Shown: piece after piece, positions 19,638 to 30,314 of the stretch
Layout of the letters: each line of letters starts with the position of its first letter
Numbering within the stretch: the first letter of the stretch is position 1
DNA from: Onthophagus taurus
Lineage: Eukaryota; Arthropoda; Insecta; Coleoptera; Scarabaeidae
Direction of reading: 5' to 3'
Assembly: GCF_036711975.1 (NCBI RefSeq)
Contig: NC_091967.1
Location: 19,220,001 to 19,284,000, forward strand
DNA length: 64,000 nt
Program-made: the position numbers and the translations under genes
The notes under the pieces: model-generated
Told to the model about the DNA's origin: nothing
What the model saw: the letters and a program-made list of their open reading frames with translations, nothing else
Database searches by the model: none

Positions 19638-21334
19638 CAGGCTGTCCCTAAAATTTGTTTGCTCAGAACTTTTTTGTTCGCTCGTAACCCTACATTTATT
19701 TTTGTACTTTTTAATAGAAAATTTATTTTAGAAACTATTATCACTCTTTGAAAATTTTTATAACATTTACCGTTTTCGAGTTATACGCGAAAATGTTAAG
19801 CTTTGATTTCAATCGTAACAAACAAAAAAAGGAAACATATTCCGCAAGATCTGAGTTGGCGATGACAATTCAAAAACGAACTGAGCTAATAACCATTATT
19901 TGCATACATTTCTAAGTGCAGACTTAGTTAAATCCAGTGTTAATTTATTTCAGTTGAATAAAAGAACGTAATTTTCAAAACAATAAATTTAATTTTCACG
20001 GTTACAACAAACAAGAAAATAACAAAAATATTAACAAGAACAATAAAATTATAAACAAATAGTAATAAATAAAAAAGAACAAAAAAGATGTTCAAAAACA
20101 CTCCCGCTGGCATCAATGCACGCCTGATATCGCCGTCTTAAATTAAAGCGCACTCTGCGGAGAACATCGATCTCAGTTCGAAGTTGATCAAATGAATCAA
20201 CAATTCGCAACCTCAGTTGATCAACTCGTTTTCGATCAACTGATTTAAACGCAGTAAATTAGCAATTTAACGCGTCCCCATAAATAAAAATCTACAGGTG
20301 TAAGATCCGGCGATCGGGGGGCCAACTTATCGGTGCACCTACTCCTAGTCCAATCCACCGTCCCGGAAAACGTTCCCTCAGAAATTCTTGGACAGCTTGT
20401 GTGTTATGCGCAGGAGCACCATTATGCATATACCACATTGCTTGCCTTGTGTTTAAAGGACCGTCATCTAAAAAATCATCTAATTCCTCTAAATGTCGCC
20501 TGTATGTATGTCCATCCTTGCCAGCCTTGATGGCAAGAAAACGGGTCCAATAATTACATTGCCCACAATGCCAGCCCAAACGTTAAGAGAATATCTCCAT
20601 TGTGATTTCCAAGTTTTCTTAAATCTTGGATTTTCGTCCGCCCAACTATGTAAATTTCTCAAATTGAAGATTCTATCTTTAGAAAAAGTGGATTCATCTG
20701 TAAAAAGCACTTTTTCTTAAAACTGATCATCAATTTGGATTTTGTGCTGCATTATTTGGCAATATTGCAGTCGCAGTGGGTAATCAGTTAGTCGAACTTC
20801 CTGAACTTTGTAACAATGAAATGGATAAAGCTGTTGCTCGTGAAGAACACTCCAGACAGTTGTTTTTGAAGTTAAAAAGTGCCTCGCCATATCCAAAGTA
20901 CTAGCTGTAGTATTTTCTTCTACGTAGTCTCGAATATCTTCTTCTAGTTCGGGTGTTCGGACTGATCTTACGTTACTGTTGTTAGTAAATTCCGGCTTAA
21001 ACGTCCCATTTTCCCTTAAACGGGTTTCAATCCTTAAAAATGTTTTTCGATTGGGCGCTCTGCGATTCGGAAATTTCTCCTGATAACGCTTAGCGGCTGC
21101 TACGGCGTTTCCATGACATTCCCCTAATGTCAAAATCATGTCAGTTTGTTCACTAAATGTGTAACTCTGCATTTTGAACACTCAAAATTAATAAAAACTT
21201 AAAATTTCTGAACTTTGATGGCCCATATCTTAGCCATTTGAAGACTTTTATAATAATTTTTTTTCACGAATCGTCATCATTTTTGCTCTAGTATATGAGG
21301 TTAATTTTATGCTCCGAGTCACCGGAACACCCTG
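19638..21334 (-). mobile_element. Mariner-like element inserted in the LINE 3' region
   Basis: The right end reads, inward, CAGGGTGTTCCGGTGACTCG and is flanked by TA (21335-21336); the left end CAGGCTGTCCCTAAAATTTG is less conserved and lacks a clean TA. It holds a broken transposase. An internally deleted, chimeric relative sits at the same LINE position at 27719-27988, so the insertion predates duplication of the block. Confidence 0.65.
20292..21181 (-). pseudogene. Mariner-type (DUF4817-like) transposase, frameshifted
   Basis: The minus-strand frame 21181-20717 gives the N-terminal HTH region (AAAKRYQEKFPNRRAPNRKT) and linker. 20710-20489 gives the first catalytic motif (LFTDESTFSKD) and SLNVWAGIVGNVIIGPVF. 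20579-20330 gives YMHNGAPAHN, where the expected second catalytic Asp appears as His (MHNGAP rather than QDGAP), and ends at WPPDRR before the third motif. At least three frame breaks and the changed catalytic residue make it dead. It is distinct from the transposase at 701-1768. Confidence 0.75.
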
Positions 21335-21339
21335 TATAC

Positions 21340-23377
21340 TTGAGTCTTCCTGCCCGTGACTTTGACTTCGGTTTGGATGTAGGTCTTCTCAGTTGGGCCT
21401 TATTTTTTAAGCAGTGTGAGCCGTGTTATGGGACAGTGGGTAAGGGAGAGGGGAGTGATGATGAAATTTTTTAGGGCGTTTTTGGGAAGTTCATAATTGC
21501 TTTAAGGGATAAAGATTGTAGACGGGAGTTTATAGGAGGAATCTTTGTAAGGTCGTAAAGGAGTTCGTTGGAAGGGTTGAAAAGTGGGTTGTGAGGATGT
21601 CTAATGCGAGTGATAATTCTCAGGGCTGCTCTCTCTGCTACTTCTAGATGGTACTCTGATCCTCTCGGAGCTTTAGTCATAATTAATGAGGCATATTCGA
21701 TAATAGATCGGCATATTGAGGTGTATATGTGAGTAGCACATTTGGTGGATATTCCTCGGCCTCTATATGAGAGTGAGCGGAAGTGTATGGCGCGGTTTTT
21801 GACTTTCATTTTTACTTTGATGACGTGGGCAGGGAATTTAAGGGTTCTATCCAAGGTAATGCCGAGGTAGTTGCAAGTTGGTGAAGCTGTGATAGGAGAA
21901 GATTGAATTATTTATCAGGGTACCCCATTTTCGGTACCATTCCTCTATGTTTTGGATGAGCGTCTGCAACCTGAGGATTGATGATGGAATATCTACATCA
22001 TGTGCGACGAGAGTAGTATCATCGGCATAAAGTAGGGCGTAAGACATTGGATCGAAGACGTCTGGGTTGTCGTTGTAGATGTCATGGCAGTAGACCTTGT
22101 ACAGTGCTGGCGAGATGGGGAACCTTGAGGGAAACCTGTAAGAGTAGTAGTTTTTCACTTTAACCAATGAGGAGCGGTCTGAAAAAAATTTTTTTAGCAG
22201 TTTAAGAAGATAAGATGAGATTATCAACATAGCTAGCTTGTACAGTAGAGCTCTGTGCCATACGGAGTCGAATGCCTTCCGAACATCCAGGAAGACTGCG
22301 GCGGATTGTTGTTTTTGGTAACGTGCGACTTGGAAGTTTGAGACAAGCACTGCCAAGGGATGAAATGTAGATCTACCTTGTTGGAATCCAAATTCGTATG
22401 ACGGAATCCACCTTGCAACCACATCGAGCAGCTTGTTCTTTAAGTGTACCTCGAAAAGCTTCCCCATTAGGGGTAGCAATGAGATAGGACGGTAGTTCGC
22501 AGGATCGGATAGAGAAAAATCTTTCTTGGGGATGCATATGATAATAGAGGTCTTCCAATCTTGTGGGAAATGCTGGGTAGTAAGGCAATAGTTGTAAATT
22601 TTGGATGTTTACAATTTTTTCCGGGCTAGAGTGTGAGCAGCCATCCGTAGGGTCAATAAGCTCCTGGGTTTCTGGCGACTTTTGGTACTTCGAAAGTTTG
22701 CGGACTTCTTGCCATTAGTTTTTACCCTTGCTTCTGTTGATTTTGTCACAGGCCTCCATGTATTTTTCGCTTCTGAATTGCTGCACTAATTTTTGGATGT
22801 TTTTATTAAGCTCGTTGAACATTCTTTTCAGAGCTGGCTCCTCATAGGATCTAAAATCGCGGTAGAGTCGTCTCTTTTCCTTAATCAAACGGAGAATAAA
22901 TGGTGGCAGAGGAAAATTGTAATGTTTCTGGATGTTGGAAGGGCTCGCTTCATCCACCAAATTAAGCAAGCGTCTATTAAAGGTTGCGAGAGACTCGGGT
23001 ATAATAACAGAGTTAGATCTCACATATTCCTTTATTCCTGCGTTCACTCTTTCCATATTACAAAGTTTATAGTTTTTGATCACAGTGGGAGCTACTTTAG
23101 GTATTCGAGTGGTTGTATTAATGCAGATCACAAGACCTAGATGGTCAGAGCACAGATCAGGAATGACATTAACGTAACATTTTCGTCTTATGTTGTTTGT
23201 GCAGAAGATTAAATCAGGCTTGGAGTTCGGATTATTTGCCATGACAAACGTGGGAGGTGTTGCGATGCGCACAAAATTTGACATAGTCACAAATTGGTTG
23301 ATGTGTCTGTTTTTGGCTGATTTTGGGTTAAAGTCACCGATTATTAGACAATTGTCGTAACGTGCCGTGCGATTATT
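21340..23377 (-). mobile_element. Jockey-superfamily LINE, 5'-truncated and decayed (copy C)
   Basis: On the minus strand, 23290-22715 holds the end of the AP-like endonuclease (NSKPDLIFCTNN, DLCSDHLGLVI) and the linker to RT. 22600-21847 holds RT (YEFGFQQGRST, AVFLDVRKAFDSVWH, ALLYADDTTLVAHD with the catalytic YADD). 21854-21471 holds the post-RT region (CRSIIEYASLIM, AERAALRIITR). Frame breaks occur at several points. It sits within the 362-bp satellite and is followed by the mariner-like element at 19638-21334. A second copy is at 26668-27717 in opposite orientation. Confidence 0.8.
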
Positions 23378-24690
23378 TCAATTTTATAGCGAATTTTGAA
23401 AGTTATCGATGAAAATTGCAACATCGAAAATTTTATCAAAACTTCAAATATTGTTTTCTCAAAAACTAAAAGTTATTTTTTAAAACGGGTTAGTTCATTG
23501 GAAAGAGGACACTTTTATGAAAACTTTGGGAAATTTTCATACTCATATTCCAAAAACTGGATTTTATACGAATTTTTAAAACTTAATCGGCGAAAATTGC
23601 AAAATTCGAAAAAATTGTCGATTATTTAAAAAATTTATTTCTCAAGAACTAAAAGTGATTTTTCAAAACGGCTTTTTGCATTGAAAAGAGGATACTTTAA
23701 TTAATAATTAGTGATATTTCCACAAGGATCCTTCAAGAAATAAATTTTATAGCGAATTTTGAAAGTTATCGATGAAAATTGCTACATCAAAAATTTTATC
23801 AAAACTTCAAATATTGTTTTCTCAAAAACTAAAAGTTATTTTTCAAAACGGGTTGGTTCATTGGAAAGAGGACACTTTTATTAACACTTTGGGAAATTTT
23901 CATACCCACATTCCAAGAACTGGATTTTATACGAATTTTTAAAACTTAATCGGCGAAAATTGCAAAATTCGAAAAGATTGTCGATCATTTCAAAAATTTA
24001 TTTCTCAAGAACTGAAAGTGATTTTTGAAAACGACTTGTTGCATTAAAAAGGGGATACTTTAATTAATAATTGGTAATATTTCCACAAGGTTCCTTCAAG
24101 AAATTAATTTTATAGCGAATTTTGAAAGTTATCGATGAAAATTACAACATCGAAAATTTTATCAAAACTTCAAATATTGTTTTCTCAAAAACTAAAAGTT
24201 ATTTTTCAAAACGGGTTGGTTCATTGGAAAGAGGACACTTTTATTAACACTTTGGGAAATTTTCATACCCACATTCCAAGAACTGGATTTTATACGAATT
24301 TTTAAAACTTAATCGGCGAAAATTGTAGAATTCGAAAAGATTGTCGATCATTTCAAAAATTTATTTCTCAAGAACTGAAAGTGATTTTTGAAAACGACTT
24401 GTTGCATTAAAAAGGGGATACTTTAATTAATAATTGGTAATATTTCCACAAGGTTCCTTCAAGAAATTAATTTTATAGCGAATTTTGAAAGTTATCGATG
24501 AAAATTACAACATCGAAAATTTTATCAAAACTTCAAATATTGTTTTCTCAAAAACTAAAAGTTATTTTTCAAAACGGGTTGGTTCATTGGAAAGAGGACA
24601 CTTTTATTAACACTTTGGGAAATATTCATACTCCTATTCCAAGAACTGGATTTTATACAAATTTTTAAAACTTAATCGGCGAAGTTCGAA
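23378..24690 (-). repeat. 362-bp satellite array, inverted relative to 8682-11008
   Basis: About 3.6 units. The anchor CTTCAAATATTGTTTTCTC (reverse complement of the 8.7-kb array anchor) recurs near 23441, 23806, 24170 and 24532. Consecutive units around 23890-24600 are almost identical. It abuts the 5' side of the LINE fragment directly, consistent with LINE insertion into the array. Confidence 0.88.
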
Positions 24691-24795
24691 AAATATTTAA
24701 AGTTACTATGACGAGTTTCCTGCTTTAGTTTAGTTCCTTTTCTTTGTTGTACAACTTCGAAAGCGGCAATTAAAACGGAAATTAAAACGAGGTTG

Positions 24796-25065
24796 CTTGC
24801 GGCTAAGGCTCTGTGATTTAGATGATATCAACCTGAACTAGTCATCATATTATAGCGCCTCGGCCGTAAGCGACCTTGACTTTATCAAATCAAATTATAG
24901 ATCTTTAGAGTAATTAAGCTGAAATCGTTTACGGCCAAGTCTCAGTGATTGAGATTATATCAATCTGTAACAGATCATCATAGTGTAGCGCCTCGGCTGC
25001 AAGCGACCTTGGCTTTATTAGGTGGAATAGTAGAAGCTCAGTGATTACGATTATCTCAACCATGT
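24796..25065. repeat. ~130-bp tandem repeat with GC-rich hairpin motif, 2.3 copies
   Basis: Two units (about 24796-24895 and 24926-25022) share TCATCATA...TAGCGCCTCGGC, then AAGCGACCTTG and TTTAT, after a CTC(A/T)GTGATT start; a third partial start is at 25037. The core GCCTCGGCCGTAAGCGACC is much more GC-rich than its surroundings. It does not fold as a tRNA. Function unknown. Confidence 0.6.
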
Positions 25066-25892
25066 TTTGTATAAAAGTGGTATGATTAAGTTTTTTTTTA
25101 AGTACTTGAAAATGTGTTGTAACAATTTAATATGTACATATTTTATGATTTATTTAGTTTCTTTTTAAACATTAAAAAAATTAATAAGTTTGTTTAAAAT
25201 TCGTTTCTATTTATGTATATTTCTCTTTATAAAATTTACTTGTGCAGTTGAAAACCGGATTAACCAAATCTGCGACCTTCATCTCTTTAAGTCGGTGACA
25301 CAAATATCGGGGTTCTGCTTCGCGGTACTTTGCGTGCTCGACAAGACGAAGAAGAAGAAGAAGAACGCGTGTGTGTGACTTACATTTTGGGCCTTCAACT
25401 TAAATAAAATAATATTAAGATTAATCAAGAAAAAAATATTTAAGTAGAAAAAAAAACAAAATTAACTTAATTATATCACCTGAAATTTAATGTTATTGTC
25501 CTTGTTTATTATAATTGGATATTTTTTCGTTTTCCGAGAGTTGTTCCGTTTATACTACATCGATTTCGATTTTATTATTTACATTTCTCGACGTACTCCG
25601 GCGCCCATTATTAGGTCAGTAGGTCCACAAAAATCGTGGTGAACATCCGAAAGGAAAGTCATGGTTTTCAAGTGACATTGAATGGGGAGCTCGACGGCTT
25701 CGTTGTCGACTCGAACCGCGAATGAAAGTTAAACGATAAAGAAGTTTTTAATATAAGTATTTGTATAAATGGTCGAAATGGAAACTTAAAGAAAATCAAT
25801 TAGAATAATTTAGAAATTTGTTTCTGAAGACAATTCAAGAATAATAAATACATAAATTATTGCAATGGAACAATTCAATTTTCGTCTCATCT
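25066..25892. other. Intergenic, no gene recognised
   Basis: No supported gene. A short frame at 25190-25378 has a hydrophobic start and a run of Lys from a GAAGAA stretch, but no similarity and no gene context. Confidence 0.35.
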
Positions 25893-26240
25893 AGTGGTGG
25901 AACGGATATCCGGCAACTATCCGGTATCCGGCTTATCCGGCCATTATTTTAAATCAGGCTGGATACCGGATAGTTACCAAATATCTATAACTTAGTACTA
26001 AGTACTATAATACTATAATAATCTACTACTACTACTTACAATTAGTACTATAATAATCAAGTTCAACCCCAATAGTTGAATATTCATTGAACACAACTTT
26101 ATTTATATCAGGTTTGTCATTAGCAACCTCATTGTAACAATCCCAATATGATATATAAAATCTCTTGTTGCACTTTCGTTTAGTTTTCTTCTCTTCGCTT
26201 GTAATTCATTACTAACAGACCTGTCGTTGTTATCACTTTC
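25893..26240. mobile_element. CCGGAT-rich hAT-like terminus
   Basis: TAGTGGTGGAACGGATATCC, as at 8633, followed by alternating CCGGTATCC/GGATACCGG motifs and a simple TACTA-rich stretch (25990-26060). The 362-bp satellite starts at about 26245, so here too the satellite lies next to this end. Confidence 0.55.
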
Positions 26241-26244
26241 GATT

Positions 26245-26667
26245 ATTAATTAAAGTATCCTCTTTTTAACGCAACAAGCCGATTTGAAAAATCACTTTTA
26301 GTTCTTGAGAAATAAATTTTTGAAATAATCGACATTTTTTTCGCATTTTGCAATTTTCGCCGATTAAGTTTTAAAAATTCGTATAAAATCTACATCTTGG
26401 AATATGAGTATAAAAATTTCCCAAAGTGATAATAAAAGTGTCCTCTTTCCAATGATGCAACACGTTTTGAAAAATAACCTTTAGTTTTTGAGAAAACAAT
26501 ATTTGAAGTTTTGATAAAATTTTCGATGTTGCAATTTTCATCGACAATTTTCAAAGTTCGCTATAAAATTCATTTCTTGAAGAATCCTTGTGGAAATATC
26601 ACCAATTATTAATTAAAGTATCCCCTTTTTAATGCAAAAAGCCGTTTTGAAAAATCACTTTCAGTGT
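26245..26667 (+). repeat. 362-bp satellite, short array (~1.2 units)
   Basis: Starts ATTAATTAAAGTATCCTC and runs for one dimer plus part of the next, then changes abruptly into LINE sequence at about 26667 (within the word CACTTTCAG). Confidence 0.8.
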
Positions 26668-27717
26668 TCTACCGTCCTATCTCATTGCTACCCGTAATGG
26701 GGAAGCTTTTCGAGATACACTTAAAGAACAAGCTGCTCGATGTCGTTGCAAGGTGGATTCCGTCATACGAATTTGGATTCCAACAAGGTAGATCTACATC
26801 TCATCCCTTGGCAGTGCTTGTCTCAAACGTCCAAGTCGCACGTTACCAAAAACAATAATCTGCCGCAGTTTTCCTGGATGTTCGGAAGGCATTCGACTCC
26901 GTATGGCACAGAGGTCCCATCTTATCTTCTTAACCTGCTAAAAAAATTTCTTTCAGACCGTTCCTCATTCGTTAAAGTGAAAAACTACTACTCTTACAGG
27001 TTTTCCTCAAGGCTCCCCATCTCGCCAGCACTGTACAAGGTCTACTGCCATGAATCTACAACGACAACCCAGACGTCTTCGATCTTTTTTATGCCGATGA
27101 TACTACTCTCGTCGCACATGATGTAGATATTCCATCATCAATCCTCAGGTTGCAGACGCTCATCCAAAACATAGAGGAATGGTACCGAAAATGGGGTACC
27201 CTGATAAATAATTCAATCTTCTCCTATCACAGCTTCACCAACTTGCAACTACCTCGGCATTACCTTGGATAGAACCCTTAAATTCTCTGCCCACGCCATC
27301 AAAGTAAAAATGAAAATCAAAAACCGCGCCAAACACTTCCGCTCACTCTCATATAGAGGCCGAGGAATATCCACCAAATGTGCTACTCACATATACACCT
27401 CAATATGCCGACCTATTATCGAATATGCCTCATTAATTATGACTGAAGCTCCGAGAGGATCACAGTACCATCTGGAAGTAGCAGAGAGAGCAGCCCTGAG
27501 AATTATCACTCGCATTAGACATCCTCACAACCCACTTTTCAACCCTTCCAACGAACTCCTTTACGACCTTACAAAGCCCTAAAAAATTTCATCATCACTC
27601 TCCTCTCCCTTACCCACTGTCCCATAACACGGCTCACACTGCTTAAAAAATAAGGCCCGACTGAGAAGACCTACATCCAAACCGAAGTCAAAGTCACGGG
27701 CAGGAAGACTCAAGTAT
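26668..27717 (+). mobile_element. Jockey-superfamily LINE remnant (copy B)
   Basis: Closely similar to 21340-22600 in opposite orientation: YEFGFQQGRSTSHPLAVLV, a truncated RT core and the post-RT AERAALRIITR region in 27265-27582. Relative to copy C it has a shorter 5' end and an internal deletion of about 35 bp after VWH, with further frame changes around the YADD region. Its 3' end is interrupted by a mariner derivative at the same position as in copy C. Confidence 0.8.
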
Positions 27718-27718
27718 A

Positions 27719-27988
27719 CAGGGTGTTCCGGTGACTCGGGGCATAAAATTAACCTCATATACTAGAGCAAAAATGATGACGATTCGTGAAAAAAAATTAT
27801 TATAAAAGTCTTCAAATGGCTAAGATATGGGCCATCAAAGTTCAGAAATTTTAACACATTTTTCTAAATATTTTCAATACCATTTATGGTAGAGCGTTGA
27901 AATTTGGTACAGGGTAAACAAATATCAAGCAAAACCATTGAACCAATTTTGATCGGGCGGCGGCAACCATGCTATACAGGATGTCCTG
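27719..27988. mobile_element. Internally deleted mariner-like element
   Basis: Begins CAGGGTGTTCCGGTGACTCG after TA, identical in position to the element in copy C. It keeps only about 130 bp of that left end, then contains a segment (about 27860-27980) that in the C block lies outside the transposon (19585-19637). It ends at ATGTCCTG. It is a chimeric deletion product without coding capacity. Confidence 0.6.
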
Positions 27989-28775
27989 TGTTGATCCTTA
28001 TGGAAATATCACCAATTATTAATTAAAGTATCCTCCTTTTAATGCAAAAAGCCGTTTTGAAAAATCACTTTCAGTTTTTGAGAAATAAATTTTTGAAATG
28101 ATCGACAATTTTTTCGAATTTTACAATTTTCGATGATTAAGTTTTAAAAATTCGTATAAAATCGAGTTTTTGGAATATGAATATGAAAATTTCCCAAAAT
28201 GTTATTAAAAGTGTTCTCTTTCCAATGATGCAACACGTTTTGAAAAATAACCTTTAGTTTTTGAGAAAACAATATTTGAAGTTTTGATAAAATTTTCGAT
28301 GTTGCAATTTTTATCAATAACTTTCAAAATTCGCTATAAAATTCATTTCTTGAAGGATCCTTGTGGAAATATCACCAATTATTAATTAAAGTATCCCCTT
28401 TTTAATGTAACAAGTCGTTTTGAAAAATCACTTTCAGTTCTTGAGAAATAAATTTTTTAAATGATCGACAATTTTTTCGAATTTTACAATTTTCGCCGAT
28501 TAAGTTTTAAAAATTCGTATAAAATCGATTTCTTGGAATATGAGTATGAAAATTTCCCAAAATGTTAATAAAAGTACCCTCTTTCCAATGAATCAACACG
28601 TTTTGAAAAATAACTTTTAGTTTTTGAGAAAACAATATTTGAAGTTTTAATAAAATTTTCGATGATGGAATTTTCATCAATAATTTTCAAAATTCGTTAT
28701 AAAATTAATTTCTTGAAGGATCCTTGTGGAAATATCACCAATTATTAATTAAAGTATCCTTTTTTTAATGCAAAA
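27989..28775 (+). repeat. 362-bp satellite, ~2.2 units
   Basis: Resumes directly after the mariner derivative in the same orientation as 26245-26667, showing that the LINE and transposon inserted into one array. Units are more divergent than those at 8.7-11 kb. Confidence 0.85.
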
Positions 28776-28779
28776 ATCC

Positions 28780-30314
28780 GCAAAATCACTACTACAAATT
28801 GCATCGCATATAACTGATAGGCATCAAAAAACAACAATCTTAGGTGAAGAATCAATAAGTCGCTATGGACTTAACTTAATTGTAATTTAACAACACAATA
28901 ACATCTTTTTATCAAGATATCGCACACATATAATATTTAATGGTGTGTTATAGCATGATTGAGTAAGTAAAGGAAGAACTGTTCCTGTGAATTCTGGAAA
29001 TTAAGTTCTGAAAATTGGTTTCACTGAAACACTCATCTCTTGAAAAATGTTAGAAGTCGATGAAAAATCCATTGCAGTTCTTTAACTCTTTAATGTCGAT
29101 ACATTTCATCGATTATGATTCAAATGTTTAATTTAAATGCAGAAAAGGTTATTTCAAAACGTGCAAATATTTAGACAAATTAATAACCAAATAAAACGAA
29201 ATCAACTAAGTTAACTATTTATTACATAAAGGTCATTAGATAACCATAATTTTAAAGTTTTATCAACAGAACCAGCTTAAACCAAACCAACAATAAGAAA
29301 CAGCGCAATAGGGGGAAATTCAACGAAAGGTTATCACCAAAAAGCACAACTATTCATACGCATAAAACGTTATTCCATACAACACACGCTTATTATCAAA
29401 CTCTATTAATAAACTACTACTTAAGCTATTCATTTTGTAATAATAATAAGAAAAGAGATGGAAAAAGATAGAAAATGTGTGCAAATAAACACTACTTCAT
29501 TTCAGTTCAAATCTTGTTTCCTGTTTCAGACATTTTAAAGACACAATTTCTCTTGCACGCAATCGTTTAACCTTCAATCACTGGCGTACGTAAGTACGTT
29601 AGAGACGCCCGAGAGATAATCAACACGAAGAGAACTTGAACTTGACCGTCAATAATATTGACGCATATGTTGCGCTCGTTACGTACGTACGCATTTAAAG
29701 CGAGGAAATATTGTTTGGGACTTTGTTGTCCATCGCGTATTTTATACGTAAGTAGTTAAAATGTGGATTGATTTCGATGTTATGACCTTCACCTTCAGGA
29801 ATGATTGTATTAATTTTATTACGTATATTGATCACCATTTTTTATATTATTATAAACTTTAAACAAAAAAATAAAATAAATTATAAAAAGATTTCAAATA
29901 TAATCAGAATTGTTATATATTAATTTATTTAATAAAAGTTTAAAAATATAACTTCAAAAATTTAAATTTGAATTTGTTCGAATGGTGACATCTATTGGGA
30001 AATGGTCACATTTTACTTTTCAATATATGCTGGTAAAGTAGTTTTATTATAATTACATAAAATAAGTAAATGGAACGAAATCGAACTTAATAACTACTAT
30101 TTAAATGAATTAGAGAAATAATCGGCTATTAATTTTCAATATTGCAATTTAATCAATTAAATCAAATATCAATATGTTATAACATCGATAAAGTAGTACT
30201 TCTATAATCACCTGTATAAATTCTAACCTCAAAATTAAGAACTAAAAAGATTCAATTAAATTATCCCTAATAAATAACTATTTAAATGTATTAAGTGAAA
30301 TTGTTATCTAAAAA
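28780..30314. other. Intergenic, no gene recognised
   Basis: No supported coding sequence. 29575-29700 has several palindromic TACGTA/ACGTACGT motifs (GCGTACGTAAGTACGTT, CGTTACGTACGTACGC) in GC-richer sequence, possibly regulatory. The remainder is plain AT-rich sequence leading into the metallopeptidase gene. Confidence 0.4.

Noticed and set aside
24796..25025. tRNA or tRNA-derived SINE from the GCCTCGGCCGTAAGCGACC motif
   Set aside because: No A/B box pair and no cloverleaf can be drawn around it.
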